A stretch of 64,000 nt of DNA from Lineolata rhizophorae (lineage: Eukaryota > Ascomycota > Dothideomycetes > Lineolatales > Lineolataceae), in contig MU001678.1 of assembly GCA_010093515.1 (NCBI GenBank), forward strand, positions 452,931 to 516,930. The letters are read 5' to 3'. The notes below the pieces were generated by a model. The model saw only the letters and a program-made list of their open reading frames with translations, did no database searches and was not told the origin of the DNA. Below, in pieces: positions 37,098 through 49,945 of the stretch (the first letter of the stretch is position 1; each line of letters starts with the position of its first letter). Both the position numbers and the translations under genes were made by a program.

Positions 37098-39333
37098 GTG
37101 ATTGAACGGGAAATGTGAGAGGGCGGAGCGGGAAAACGCAGGCGCGAAAAGGTAATCTAGGCGTGAGCGGGCAAAGCGCGAGGACGTTGGGAATGGACGG
37201 GCTGGTCATAAAAGGGGATGGATGCAGGATGCACGGATTGCGGACCTTTTCTTCATGGCCGTCTTGCATACTCTTTCATTTCTTGTTTCCCCCTTTTTAG
37301 TGTCTACCTTTCCTGTTTTGACTTCTTTTTCCTCCGAGCTTTTCTTTTTGATACTCATCAGGCGGTCTTTGCTCCTTGAGGTACTTTCCTGTAATTCCAA
37401 TGTCAAATCATAAGCGTTTCTAATTCATGTCATAACTAGGTCTGCTGTTCAGTGCGGACTTGAACGGATTTCAATTGCTGGCTCGTTGGTCCTTAGGTAA
37501 TCTCACTTACGGCCTCTATGCCATTTTCCTACCACTTCTTGTCAAGGTGGTGTCAGACTGACGTGGCCTACTCACAACTTTTCTTGATTCATCACTCAAG
37601 CACTTAGCAACGTGTGCACATTTCATCTGTTGATATCCGTCCGACTGGGTGTGGGGAACAAGCATAACCCTCGTTGGTATCGCGGAAGAGCTGAGTTCTC
37701 CCCGCTTTTTTCTATATCCTCACTTTCTCCTTTGTTTGGGACCATAGCGAGCATACATACGGAGCGGGAATATTGGTGGCTTTCAGGCCATCACAAATGA
37801 ATGCAGTATAATGTAATGGCGAGCGGCGCATGAGAGAACTGACTCCCGGCGGTGGGTTGACAGGTGGGCATTTTAGTTCGAGCATGCCTCCTGTCCTCTG
37901 ATTCTTGGTCCCTGGCGTCCAACCACTTCCTCCCGCCTCCCTAACTGCCGGCTCCACTGCAAGGTACCCGCTCCTACATAAGTACGTACTACGTATGTAA
38001 CCCTGCGAAAATTGAGGGCGGGGGAGGGCCCGAGACCCTTTCTGCTAGACCATCGATCCTCGACAGGGATGATTCACTGAATTCTCGATTCTCGATGGCG
38101 TGTCCAAAAAGGCGTGGGGGATTCTCTAGGGGCCCTTGGACGCTGGGACGGGAGAAAACATCATTTACTTTTCCGCCTGGCAGCCTGGGCGCTGCCCGAG
38201 GCGCTCTCTTTCCTATCACAGACCGGCTATCAAAACCAGTAAGTGGAAGACTGCACTACGTAATGGATGGAGAGCGACGCCCCAAAAGCCACCGTATGTA
38301 TACCGAGGAGCTAAGCCAGCGATGTCCCGCCTTCTCTCTCCGGCGTTCAGCTCCGCCCGCGCGGAGAATTTCGATGTCCCTGTTTGATAAGATCGCACCC
38401 CGGGGACGGGACATGGGCTGGGTTGGGCGATTGTTTCACCAGCGGGGCCATTGACGGGCGGGAGGGCTAGGGCGAATCGGGAACAGATTGGCGAGGCTGC
38501 ATGGGGCGGTAGGGCGCCTTGTTGGGCGTGATAAGCAAGGGAAGACGGGGTACCGGCGCTGCGGGTCGTACGTACGGTGGCGCTGCGTGGACACGGGGTA
38601 GAAGCGAGCGAGCGATAATAGGGTTGAGCGCAAAAAGCATGAAGGTCGATCTTTTGGAGCCTTGGGCTAGGGGAACACGCACAATCTCGTGGATTGTGTG
38701 CGGCAGGCGGGCGATTTCCTGTCATAAGATACAAATTGGTCTGTCTAGGTACGTGGTGAGGCTGTACCTTCCCACCGACGCTCGGAATAGGGGAAGTGAT
38801 GTCCACCACGTACGGGACGGGGAGAGTTCCTTTTGAGCGCCAAGGCTTGATGCCGTCGAACTGGATCAGGCCGGACCTTGGGGGCTTCCACGGATCGCTT
38901 GCAAACTCAAAACATTCAGGTGGGCAAGCGCTGGCAGCGTTTCAATATCCAAGGAAAACAAGGAGTGGTGTACCGTCGGCATTTGAACACCTGGGTGAGA
39001 CGATCAAAGCGGATGGGAACGGCGAGATCGGCAAACGGTTAAAATGTTCCGGTCGGAGAGTCACAAACGAAGAACGCGTTGGTTTCTGTTTCTCCTTACG
39101 GTTGACTTCGCTCGGCTCACGCGGAACGAGTGACAGGACAACTTTCCCATAGGCTATAGACTTGGCTTCAGGACCTAGTCTCAGTCTAAAAACTCTCCGG
39201 TCCGAACTAATGAAAAGTCAACTTCAAGCATGCAGCATGCGTGCCTCCAAAGAAACATAAAATGAGAAGAAGTCCAGGACAAGCGAAGAACATGATTGAT
39301 GATTTGATTCGCGAGATTATCAACTCTTCCCGC
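37098..39333. other. Gene-poor region
   Basis: About 2.2 kb between the tricalbin gene and a doubtful minus-strand ORF. Overlapping open frames around 38100-38850 exist on both strands and match nothing known. The base composition changes several times. No repeat ends or transposon motifs were seen. Confidence 0.45.
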
Positions 39334-39915
39334 TCATTCCCTAGGACAGGAGGACAGTTCTGCCCGAACAAGACGGATGTCACGATAAGGAGTGCTGTCA
39401 AGCCGGCATGCGAGATCCCTGCGCATGCAGAGTAGATCCCCTGGATTCGCCCCATCGATGTTTACATACCAGCATCCATCGTCCAAGTCTACGGAAACCA
39501 TCACGACCGGGGTTTTCGCACAGGGCACATATGGGCACGTCCTCTTGAGGAGCGAATAGTCTGCCAGTGCGATGACGACGGTCTCCTTGCCCATGAATGC
39601 CAGCCGCTCGACCAGGGCCTTCAGGAACGGGTCCAGGGGCTGCCTGGCGGCGTGCGTGGTGGCTAGCTGAGAGGACTTGCCGCGTGCGAGCCTTCCACAT
39701 ACGTCAATGGCGCTTGGAGAACGCGTGGCACTAGCATTCTCCCACCCGAAAGTCGTCGGAGGGACATATTCAGTACTTTTCCCTTCCGCCAAGGATCGCG
39801 GCTCCTTTTGAGTGTTCTGATGGAACGCCGTGATCTGTTCAACTGAGTCGTGCGCATGGAGACGAGCGCCGACGACTTCACAGCCAGCACGGCAGACGGG
39901 AGCCTTCTTCGCCAT
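39334..39915 (-). CDS. Doubtful hypothetical protein
   Basis: An uninterrupted frame of about 193 residues starting at ATG 39915 and ending in TGA. I recognise no family. The C-terminal half alternates hydrophobic strands and charged turns (KETVVIALADYSLLKRTCPY, VVMVSVDLDDGCWYVNIDGA), which looks more protein-like than the shadow frames nearby. The N-terminal half is low in order. Upstream lies a run of 14 cytosines and no clear promoter. It may be a lineage-specific gene, part of a spliced gene, or chance. Confidence 0.33.
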   Translation of the reverse strand: MAKKAPVCRAGCEVVGARLHAHDSVEQITAFHQNTQKEPRSLAEGKSTEYVPPTTFGWENASATRSPSAIDVCGRLARGKSSQLATTHAARQPLDPFLKALVERLAFMGKETVVIALADYSLLKRTCPYVPCAKTPVVMVSVDLDDGCWYVNIDGANPGDLLCMRRDLACRLDSTPYRDIRLVRAELSSCPRE

Positions 39916-41292
39916 CCCCACAAGGGTAATGACTCGAGGCTAGGGCAAAGACGGCGCGGCCGCTCGCAGGCCAAGTCGGCGACCACCAAGGAGCCGGACG
40001 CCCGGTCAAGCCGCCGATCTCCCCCCCCCCCCCCAAAAGCGGGTAAAATCTGGATCCAAACCGGACACGGGCGCGGCGATCGGCGCCGCTGAGGGACCCG
40101 CCAAAATTCGATCCAATCCCCGGCCCCGAATCGCCAAGCAAGAAACGCAAACTTCACATTCGAACGCCGGGCCATCTGCGCGCCACGGCGCTAGCTCAAA
40201 GCCTTCTTCTAGCTCTGCCCTGCCTTTTAGACCTCTGGCGAATCCGGGCACGTCGCCCCCCTTGCCAACCCCGCCAACTCAAGCCATCTACTGCTCCAAT
40301 TGGCCAACACGCGGCTACGCGGCTCGACCGCCTTTCCTTGACGCGTTCTAGAGAGCGGACACGATGTCCTCGGCCGCTATCCAACAACGTCAGGCCGCAT
40401 GGAGCAAGTTTGCGCCTGTGGAAAGTTCCGTCTTCAGACGTGCGGTCTGTCCCAGCTAGCCTATCAAAAGCGCGAAAAGAATCAACGATGTCTTCAAAGC
40501 GCCGGAAACGGAAACATAGGAGTCGATCTTTTCGAACCCGTTGATAACTCTGCTGCGTGTCAACCTCTTTGGATCCGAATTTAGAGCCGCGATCAGTGGA
40601 CCCTTGTCACGAGTGCGAAGTGCGTGTACCTAATATCAAGCAGAACAGGGACCATCCTTTCCGGGTAAGTAAATTGAGCGGGCGATCTCCTCTGCAAACA
40701 ATAAAGCTGCCTTTCGAAAGAGGCGTTGGGCGCGCCTGGGGTGGCGGCAGGGCTCTTTTCAATTCCTGGAACCAAAAGCTCCCCCACGTGCGAAAGAGAC
40801 CATGAGCCCTTAGTAGTCTTATGGCTCAAAGCCTAGTGAGACATCAGACGTATATCAAGAGCCCACTGGCCCTTAGTTCCTCTCGATAGGCTTCACGAAG
40901 ATCTCAACAATTCTAGTGCCAAACATTGTTTCTTTCAGTGGCGGACCTTTATCCGCTAGGCTCCTGTCCATTTAAAATCCGTGCACCGCGGCCAGGCTCT
41001 TAGCTCGAATCACCCCTTACGACGTCCAGCCAGTGAGAGTTATTAGACTCCTCAAGCCGAGATCTCCGAAGAAACCCTAACGGCTAGACATTCCTGGGGA
41101 CAAATTCTCCGCCGGGCCTAATTTAAAGTCCCATTTGCCCTGGCTTAAGTCGATTTCCTTTGCACAGACCGATCTGTCTTCAAGTCTTATTTAACAGTCT
41201 CCGATACACTCATTTATCGGAGTGGGTTCTCAGTAATCCCGTCAGACATCCAGCGGTCTCTATCAAGTCTTCCTTTGTCTACTAAACACAAA
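39916..41292. other. Intergenic region with homopolymer tract
   Basis: About 1.4 kb without a supportable gene, upstream of the RGS gene. It includes a C-run at 40021-40034 and ordinary promoter-like sequence near 41160-41290, with CT-rich patches just before the start codon. Confidence 0.5.
40021..40034 (+). repeat. C14 homopolymer
   Basis: Fourteen cytosines in a row followed by AAAA. This is a likely site of length error or polymorphism; any reading frame crossing it should be distrusted. Confidence 0.9.
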
Positions 41293-42821
41293 ATGGTCTA
41301 CTCTCTGAATTATCGTCGTCCTTCATTTGTGCCCAACTCCAGGGCGTCAAGCAACGGAGAGGAAATGCCCGGTTCTTCCCATGGATCTGTTGCGTCCGGG
41401 AACTCTGGCATGTCGAGGAACATCCCAGATGCTCTCTCGTTTGACCGCATCATTTCGGGTGGCACTTGCCCGGTATGTCTCGAGTTTCCCTAAACACATT
41501 TTAGAAAGGGTTACTGATGTTCACTCTAGCCATGCACTATCCGTGATTTCATGAACTACTCCATGTACATTGCGCATACTCCGGAGAATTTGCAGTTTTT
41601 CCTCTGGTGCAGGGACTATGAGGACAGATTCAATAAGCTGCCCGAGTCCGAGAAGGCCCTCGCGCCTGAGTGGGTCCCGAGCCAGGCCGACGCGGACAAC
41701 CTGGCTTCGCACGCGCAGAGGAACCCCAGAGTTTCACCGGAGGCAGCCGCCGCTTTCAGGGGCACAGGCTTTGCTGCCACTCCCACTGCGTCCGATTCCG
41801 AGAGGATCAACCCTTTCAGCACTCCTTCCCAATCGCCCTCTGTTGCCAGCCGAGGCTACGATTCCACCGATTCGGCGGATCTCGACAGCCCGTTCGGAGC
41901 TCAGCAGAAGGTTGATCACGCGAAGAATGCGGCGACTACCTTCGAGAGCGCCGGTCTGATGAAACCGTGTATGTTCAAGGCTTTGTATTCTCAGAATGCA
42001 GCAACTGACCTGTTCCATAGTCACCATCCAACCGTACCGAGAGGAGATCAACCGTATCATCTCCATCTATGTATCCAAACATAGCCCCCGGGAGTTGAAT
42101 ATTTCCTCGAAGGAACGCGAGACTCTTTTGAAGGCTCTCGAGTACACCACCCATCCCTCGGCTTTCACCGACGTGAAGAAGTCCGTCGAATGGTCGCTCC
42201 GCTGCCAAGCGCACCCTAATTTCATTCGCTGGTCTATCTGCAATGGCAACAAACCGCGTGTCCTCTTCGCTCGCTTCCTCGGCGTTGCCGGCATCATCGG
42301 TGGCTTCATCGCTGCGATTCTTCTTACTCTCAGCAGTGCTGGCCGTGCTTGGAGAGTCATGTCTCTCATCGGATTCTTCATTGGCATTGCCACTTTGATC
42401 GCAGCCTGGAAGGGCATGTGCGTTGTAAGTGCGCCCAATATTTTGTTCCGCTTACCTCCCACCATCGGATGCTGACCCCAGCTGCCTTTAGGTCCTGCAC
42501 GGAATGCATCACCGGCACCTCCGGCCCTGGGAGCTCTTCGCGAGCGAGGACGAGGACCCGGAGGTGGAGTCGAAGAAGGGCCTCTCGTCGGAGAGCCTGC
42601 TCAGCAACAAGAGCAACAGCTTCGAGGATGAGCCCTGGGTCGCGCGCTACGAGAAGCGCAACGTCGTGCGCAAGGTCTTCGACCGCGAGGTCTGGATCCA
42701 GGAGCCCGCCCTCCGCCAGATCCAGGACACCATTTTCATCCAGGCCATCCTCGGCGCCTTTGTTCTGTCCGCTGTCGCCGTCGGTGTCTTCTGCGCTTTC
42801 CCTGCCGGCAATTTCTTTTGA
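41293..42821 (+). CDS. rax1: Membrane RGS-domain protein, Rax1-like
   Basis: Predicted 450-residue protein, exons 41293-41472, 41530-41968, 42021-42424 and 42492-42821. The motif NIPDALSFDRIISGGTCPPC, then RDFMNYSMYIAHTPENLQFF, opens a split RGS fold; a 100-residue Ser/Pro-rich insert separates it from its second half (QPYREEINRIISIYVS and HPSAFTDVKKSVEWSL). Three membrane segments follow, near 42275-42335, 42355-42430 and at the C-terminus (AILGAFVLSAVAVGVFCAFP). This layout of an RGS half-domain plus three C-terminal helices is that of Rax1, which in yeast works with Rax2 in bipolar bud-site selection and in Aspergillus affects growth and stress responses. Activity on a G-alpha protein is not shown by the sequence. 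Symbol given by similarity. Confidence 0.87.
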
Positions 42822-43405
42822 GTTAGGAGCTTGGTCTGCTTCAATTTGAGCAATACCTGCTCGTTTTCGGTTATTTGTCTTGATGAAGCGTGAAAAGTTT
42901 CGGTACTATTTCGACGGCTATAGCGGTATCGGAATGGCGTTGTTGTTTCTGGGTAAATGTTGGAGCGATGGCGCGGGCTGCTTGAATATCTGTGACTGGA
43001 ACATTTTGAGATACTGATTGCGCATTCAAAAATGCGTCTGTCGTGATGAGATTGCGTCTGGACAACAGAATCATGCTGGACTTCTTTATCTTTTGTAATT
43101 TAATATAGTTCCCGCCAAATTCTGGACCTAAATCTGCTTACAACGTTGCAAATACTATTGCGTTTTGGAGGCATAATCGTGTATTGAGGGAGCAATTGAA
43201 CGTTGTTTGGTCCATGCGTAGATTGGGTCGATCGCTAAGCCATCTCTGCGCATCATCGTTCCGTGGAAGTCCCATCGGCTGCAAACACATTCCCGCGCCC
43301 TTCAAATCCGCTAAATCATCACCATGTAGTTGTTTATTCCAAGGGGCTTTCGCTTGCTCCTATTTTCTTACCTTCAGAGTTTTTTCTCCATATTTCGAGT
43401 CCAAC
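42822..43405. other. Intergenic region
   Basis: The 584 bases hold the rax1 3' end and the promoter of the dehydrogenase gene. Nothing else was seen. Confidence 0.55.
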
Positions 43406-44407
43406 ATGTCGCCTTGGACCTTGGTGTCACCGGCTTCACGCGGCATTGGTCGTGCTCTCGCCCGACGTCTGCTGCAGACAACAGATGTCCCAGTCGTCGC
43501 AACAGCCCGACGGGATCTTGACAAATCGCGGGAGGAGATCCTGTCAGGGTTAGAGCAGGTCGATGAAAGGAGATTAAAAGTCTTGAGGCTCGATGTACTA
43601 GGTGCGTGCGTTTGGAATCAGGATACACACTGTCTTATTCGTACGTAGTGTTTCACGAGAGCGATATATTTCCTCGTGGAACCAGCCACCCACTCAAGCT
43701 TTCAATACTCACAGTATCCGCCCTGCCCATTTACAGATGAATCTACCATCTCTTCCGCCGCCTCGGAATGCGGAAAGCTTTTCCCCCCACCCGCGCACCA
43801 CCTCCGCCTCACCTTCGCAATCCCTGGCCTCCTCTTCCCCGAGCGCTCCCCCGCCCAAATCGACGCCGCCAACGCCCTCCTCACCTTCCGCACCAACTCC
43901 CTCGGGCCTCTGCTCCTCATGAAGCACTTTGAGGCCTTCCTGCCCAGCAAGAAGCAGCTCAAGCAGCAGGAGCGCCGCCGCGGCGGCGATCCGGGAGCAG
44001 CCGACCTCGTCGTCGGCGCCGACGGCGGTGCGTCTCTCGCCCCCGCGCGCAACCTGCCCCCGCACGCCGTCTTCGCCGCCATGTCGGCGCGCGTCGGCTC
44101 CGTCAGCGACAACGCGCTCGGCGGCTGGTTCTCGTACCGGGCGAGCAAGGCGGCCGTCACGCAGGCCGCGCGCAGCTTCGACGTGCACCTGCAGCGGAGC
44201 GCCGGGCGGGCGGCCGTGGCGCTGGCGCTGCATCCGGGCACAGTCAAGACGGAGCTGAGCGAGGAGTTTTGGGGCAGCGTGCCGAAGGATGGACTGCTCG
44301 AGCCGGAGTTTGCGGCCGAGCGGTTGTGCGAGGTGGTGACGAGGGAGGTGGGGGTGGATGGGAGGGGCAGGTTTTGGGACTGGAAGGGCGAGGAGATTCT
44401 GCCATAG
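43406..44407 (+). CDS. Short-chain dehydrogenase/reductase
   Basis: Predicted 288-residue NAD(P)-dependent oxidoreductase, exons 43406-43601 and 43737-44407 (135-nt intron). The N-terminal cofactor loop is SPASRGIGRALARRLL, a variant of the usual TGxxxGIG in which the TG is replaced by SP. The catalytic tyrosine and lysine are in YRASKAAV and the serine lies in MSARVGS, giving the Ser-Tyr-Lys triad. A Pro-Gly-x-VxT motif (HPGTVKTEL) follows as in classical C-factor or sniffer-like SDRs. The region between residues 160 and 200 carries a Lys/Gln/Arg/Gly-rich insertion. The substrate is unknown. Confidence 0.88.
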
Positions 44408-45624
44408 GGAGTGAGAATAGGGGATATGTGTATGGTTTTCTTCTTTTCATTTGTGGAGGTACTCGGTTGTACCCCGCAGAAAATTGCTGGTTTGCCGGAT
44501 GGTTATAAAATATTGATGGCAACATTACTGCAAGAACATATTTGTACATCGGCGTCTGATTTATTTGACTCTACCATAGTATACTAGTGCCTCACCATGA
44601 ATTGAATGCTAAGCGCATGCGAATCTTTGGCAGCCATTACATCCGTTCCTGCAGCTTTCTGACCCCATCCTTGAATTTTTATTTCTCGTTCAACTCCTCA
44701 TCCCTCTTCTTGAGCCCTTCCTTCGATGCCGGTTCGCCAATATCCTGGCCCATAACTGGCCCCTATGTAATCGCAGAGTGTCGCGTTAGTAACTGATTCT
44801 GTGCCTTCTACGATTATCTTCAACTCATCTAAGCAATGCATACTGGGTGGGCTTGATGGTGCTCCGGTTTTGCTTTTATGTTGCCAGCGGCATCTTTCAT
44901 CTGTTGAGTCGCTTCAGACAGGCCTTTGGCGACCTGGTCGTTTGAATCCTCTGAGCGGAAATGTGTGTCAGTCGATGGGACGAAAGGCTGAGGTGAATCT
45001 CATGATCTCTTCATAGTGCTGACTCACTGCTGTTCGGAAGGACAGGCATGATTGTTTGGTTGAACTAAGTGCTGATTGATGGGAGGAACGAAGCCTTTCA
45101 GTGTTCGGACTTTGTTGCAAAGTTGTCGTTTCTGACGAACTTGAACTGGTTAAATACTTTTGTCGCGACTGCCTTGATCTAGGGCCGCGTAAGGAAGGGT
45201 GCCTTACGATGACGTCGCCCGCCCAGTGTTCCGGGACCTTGTGACTTTTAAGTCCAGGCAGGGATGATCCACGCTCACCGTACTAGCATACCTACATACG
45301 TACAGCCTCAACCCATGCTGTTCTATTCCATACGCGCCACCTTCATACCTAATTTGCACGGAACTCAATTCTAGGCGTCAACTTTTGAAACATAAAGAAA
45401 TCTAATTTTCTCTTGGACCAAACCCATGCATTACTTAAGAATGGTCTACGTCCCAATCTCTTAATGCCCGGCATCTAAAAGTTCATCAAGTGCAAGCAAG
45501 ACCGTTTTCCTTCTACCCACTGCGCCATTCGAGCCGAATTGATTAACCGGCCATCGCGGTCAACAAGAATGCTCACATTCTAACCAGAAGCAAGAGAACC
45601 ATCCAAATTCATACCCCAGTCAGA
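44408..45624. other. Convergent intergenic region
   Basis: About 1.2 kb between the 3' ends of the dehydrogenase and New1/Elf1 genes. It is longer than needed for untranslated regions, but I found no gene, RNA or repeat in it. Confidence 0.5.
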
Positions 45625-48600
45625 TCAGTTAGCTTCGTCGTCGGTGTCCGGAGGATGTGGCGTGCCTACGTAAAACCGTTAACATCAGATGCTCACCATG
45701 TCAAACCGTCAGAAATGACAAACGCATACCTTTCGGGCTATTCAACCACTCGATATGCCTCAGCCTCCTCCGCACTTCCCTTTCCTTCAGTTGTGCCCTC
45801 GTGAGCTTCTTCTTCTTCTTCGCTTTGAACTTGAGCTCGCCGCCCTCGGCCTCCGAATTGACCGCCGACGCCGTCGCCGACGACACGTTGCTGCTCGCCA
45901 AGCTGGACCCGGGTCTCGATGAGTCCTCGAAGCGGTCGAGCGAGACGGCGAGGTGGCCCTTGTGCGTGAGGCGGCCGGCGTTGACATGCCACTGCTCCGG
46001 GCACAGGGCGCCGACGAACTCCTCGTTGTGGGAGATCATGACGACGCCGCCCTTGTAGTCGCGGATAGCGACGGCGAGGCCGCCCAGCGAGTCGCGGTCC
46101 AGGAAGTTGGTAGGCTCGTCCAGCACTAGTAAGTGTGGGTTGTTCCACATGGCGCCCGCCAGCACGACCTTGACCTTCTGCCCGCCTGATAGACCTGAGA
46201 TCTCGTTGTGGTTCGCAATCTCTGGGTCAAGGCCGACGTCCTCGAAGTGTTTGGAAATAATCTTGGGCTCGAGCTGGCGGTAGCCGAGACCCTCACGCGA
46301 AGCCTCGTGGTCGTCAAACTCTTGAATCAGTTTTTGGAAGCCTAGGTCAAGCAGAGTTTCGCGCGAGACCTGAGAGTTGTGCTTGGGAAGCCACCCGACC
46401 CACTTCACCTCGTACTGGAAGCTTTTTTTGTACTTCTGTCGTCCTATCAAAGCCTCGATCTTGCGAGCGCCCTTGCCGTCACCAAGATCAATATGCTTCT
46501 CCATTTGAGCCTTATCCTCATCTGTCAACATGCGAGTCTGCTTCATCAGTACTTCACGGTCGTCTCCATTAGCGTAACGCCACTGAAGGTACTGGTTCGG
46601 AGTCTTCTCCATATGCATCTCCACGTGTTCCAATGCGTGTTGCTTGATGTACCCAATACGTAGGTTCGGGTGCTTTTCAACCTTGCCTTGCTGGGGAATT
46701 ACTTCTCCGGTCAAAATTTTGATCAGTGTCGACTTTCCGGCGCCGTTTGGTCCAATAATCGCGGTCCGGGATGAGAGCGACAGCTGACAAGAGGCCTCGA
46801 TCAAAGATGGCTTTGAGGCATTCGGATACGTGTACGTGCAGTTGGTCATACGCAGAATAGCCTTGGTATTGGACTTAACACCCGTAAGGATGCCCGGCGG
46901 TGGAAATTTGAACTGGACGTTGGTGGCGGACAGAGTATAGTAGCTTTTTGCTTCCGGCTTGATCTTGACGAAATCGGCTAGATTGCCCTTGTAGCAGACT
47001 AGTTTCTTCCCCTCGTAGTGATAGATGTCCGTGCACACTTCATCAAGGAATGCGCTGTCGTGACTGACGATCAAGCTTGTGATCTCGGTGTGCTTCTTGA
47101 GGTATTCTTCCAGCCACTTCACATTCGCAACGTCTAGATGGTTGGTAGGTTCATCGAGAAGGAAGACGTCGGCGCGCATCAACATGGCCCTGGCCAGCGC
47201 AAGTTTCATCTTCCAACCGCCAGAGAGAGATCCGACCTTCTCGGACTGCTTCCCGTTCGGCCCCGAGGTAAAGCCCACCTCCTCCAAGACCGACGAGATG
47301 CGCTCCACGCTCTCATTTGCGAATCGTGGATCCTTCGAGATATACTCTAGGATGCTAAGATCCGCGTCTTCACCTTGGTTGTGCTCCACAAAGCAAGTCT
47401 TCACCACGTCCTGCGGCGGAAACCCCTCGAGTTTACCCTCCGCAATACTTCTCATCAGCGTGGACTTCCCGCATCCATTTCGTCCGCAAAGACCATACCG
47501 GTGGCCCTTCAGGAGGCGAAGGTTGGTATGAGACAAGAGCAACATCCCGCCGTATCCGAGAGAGAAGTCGGCATTGACGATCTCAACCTCGCCGTCCTCC
47601 TCCTTAATGGGTGCACCGTATTTCCGGTTGTCCTCCTCGACAAAATGTGCTTTGACCTCATCTCCAACGGCTTCGGACTCATCTTTAACCATCAACGCTT
47701 TGATGTAAGGAGAAATGGACGCCGGAATGCGGTCTAGCTGCCTCTGGTTGGCGTCTTCGGCAACCATCTCAGACATATAAACCTTGGCCAAGTCCCACAC
47801 CTCAGCATTCCCAGCATTGTTGGCGATACCGCCGTGTTCGATGATCTTGCCCTCCAGCACAGCCAGGACCTCTTCCGAGGAAGTCCTAGCAATAATCTTC
47901 AAGTCAGAAGCACCACTCTCCTCTCCCATCGCCTTTACGATGACATCCAAGGCGCGAGTAGCGAGCTCTCTCACTTCCGGCAAAGATGCCCGATCCTTAA
48001 CGGCCTTAACACCAGGCTTCAGTTTAGGAAGGAATGCCCTTGCCTCTATAGGGTCGTGAACCAGCTTTGTCAAGTTTTCCACCACGACCACGGTTTGCCG
48101 AAGGACCTCCTGCGATGTCGTCGGAGTGTTGAGAGATCGTTCCAAAAGAGGCGTTAAGAGCGCGAGAACAGGGGAGGTTACTTCAGCGACAAAAGTCGTC
48201 TGGGAGAGGGCGTGGATGGCCTTCTGAAGGCTTTGGGTCGAAGGGCTCTCCATGGACTTGATGAGTAGAGGAATGCGGGGCGCGACGTCGTCGTTCTGGA
48301 GGAGCGTGGTCAACGCGTTCATCGTCTTGACCGCCTGCCTAGCAACTTCCGACTTGAGATCGTGCATGCCCGCCTCGACCACGGGTATCAACCCCTCCAG
48401 CCTCTTCCCCATAGCCTCGCGCAGCACGTCCTTCTCCCTCTCCTCCTCCTTGGACCCCATGCCGATCTTCGCCTTGTCCGCCATGCGCGCCAGCAGCCCA
48501 AACGCGCCCACCGTACCCTGCCACTTGCCGGAAGTCTTGCCGAGGTACTTGACCAGCACCGGCAGCAGGGCTGCGGCCATGGCCTCGGGCCGCAGGTTGC

Positions 48601-49075
48601 CGAAGAGTGCGTCGAGCGCGTACTGCGCCGACTCGCGGATCGTGGGCGTCTTGTCGGCTAGCGCATCGAGCGCTAGCGGCACGGCCGCGTCGTTGCCGCC
48701 GCGCACTAGGCACACCACTTCGACGAGGCGGTGCTGCGGTGGTAGCCGCTCCAGCAGCGCGCCCAGCGCGAACATGGCGCCTTCGCGCTTGCCCGCATCC
48801 TTCTTGTCCGTCGCCGCCTTGCGGATCGCCTCGAGCACGCCATAGCAGCCCTCGCCCCCCTCAGTCTGCGCCGCCGCCAGCAGGCCGCGGAACCCGACCG
48901 TGTTGCCGAGCAGCGTGCTCAGCGCGTAGGCCGCGTCGAGCGAGGCCTGGGATGTCTTGGAGGTGAAGATGCTGCGCAGGATGGCGGCGACTTCATCAGT
49001 CGAGGGCGCCGGTCCGGCATCCGGCGTCTTGACTGCGATAGCGGGCGCCATGGGTGGTGATTCGTGGTGCGGCAT
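45625..49075 (-). CDS. new1: eEF3-like tandem ABC ATPase New1/Elf1
   Basis: Predicted 1128-residue ribosome-associated ATPase, exons 49075-45730 and 45665-45625. N-terminal HEAT repeats (about 20-450) lead to two ABC cassettes. The first has Walker A GRNGCGKST (about 529), signature LSGGWKMKLALARAML and Walker B FLLDEPTNHLD. The second has GPNGAGKST (about 774), LSGGQKVKVVLAGAMW and LVLDEPTNFLD, with a chromodomain-like insert (FQYEVKWVGWLPK, about 882) inside it. The C-terminus KKLTRAQLKEREVRRRLRHI, then KGTPHPPDTDDEAN, distinguishes New1/Elf1 from true eEF3, whose tail is lysine-rich. In yeast New1 helps translation termination and ribosome recycling; fission yeast Elf1 was linked to mRNA export. 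The prion-like Asn/Gln domain of yeast New1 is absent. A start at 49051 is also possible. Confidence 0.92.
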
Positions 49076-49945
49076 TGGTGTCGGCCTGTACGGGCTTGGT
49101 GGTGACTTGGCGTCTCGAAAAAATCTCAAGGAGGAAAGCCCACAGATCACGCGAAAGTGCGTGGGAAAGGAAATAGGCCCAGAGACTGTTCACACCGATA
49201 TAAAGGGAAGGAGAGTAAAAAAGAAGAAGGCGGAAAAAAAAAGGGAGAGCAGATGTGTGGAAGCGAAAACACCTGAGAGCGAGCAGTGGCTGACTATTAA
49301 AAAACGTTCAGGCGCTGCGCCGCTGACAGCCCAGAACTCGGGCGCTCAGGCAGCAGGTCGGTCGCTAAACTCAAACCGGCCGTGGTACTTTAGGGCTGAT
49401 TCGCTAGAACCAACATTATCGATAAGAGCGAGGCTCCGACCTGCCACTTAAAGTTTGGGTGTGTACAAGCTATCCAGACATTGGCCAGACACTCTGAACA
49501 AATCAGCCTGTAGGGATCATGTCTACAAACGAAATAAACCAATTTTGAATATTATTACTACACTTCCCACCAATGCATCACTATATACTATTCAACATTC
49601 GGCTTTTCCACACTATCAGCAATCATATCCGCCAACGCCATCGCTATATCGCAGGTACTCTCTCTCTTCAAAGAAGACAAACCAGTATAGGCCTTGCCCG
49701 TGATTGAAGCGGGGCAAATATTTAAGACGCGGGGCCCAGCAACCGCAGTCAGGGTATCAAAATATGAACAAGGCGCTTTAAAATGGGACTTCATTTTCCC
49801 AGCCTCTCACCAGCCATCCATTCGAGCCATTCCGGATGGTCAGACATGTCATTTTCAACGTCTTTCAGAATTCAAGTGAAGAAGAGCGAGTTCCAGTCGT
49901 GAACATAAGAGACCAGAGCCGTCCAATGGGTGTCGAGAATGGAAT
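49076..49945. other. Intergenic region upstream of New1/Elf1
   Basis: The promoter and leader of the minus-strand New1/Elf1 gene, with an A/G-rich stretch at 49205-49245, plus the 3' end region of the fibroin-like gene's neighbour side. No gene was seen. Confidence 0.5.

Noticed and set aside
45701-49150. Calling the ABC ATPase canonical eEF3
   Set aside because: The C-terminal LTRAQLKEREVRRRLRHIEW and TPHPPDTDDE segments, and the RYGLCGRNG loop, fit New1/Elf1 instead.
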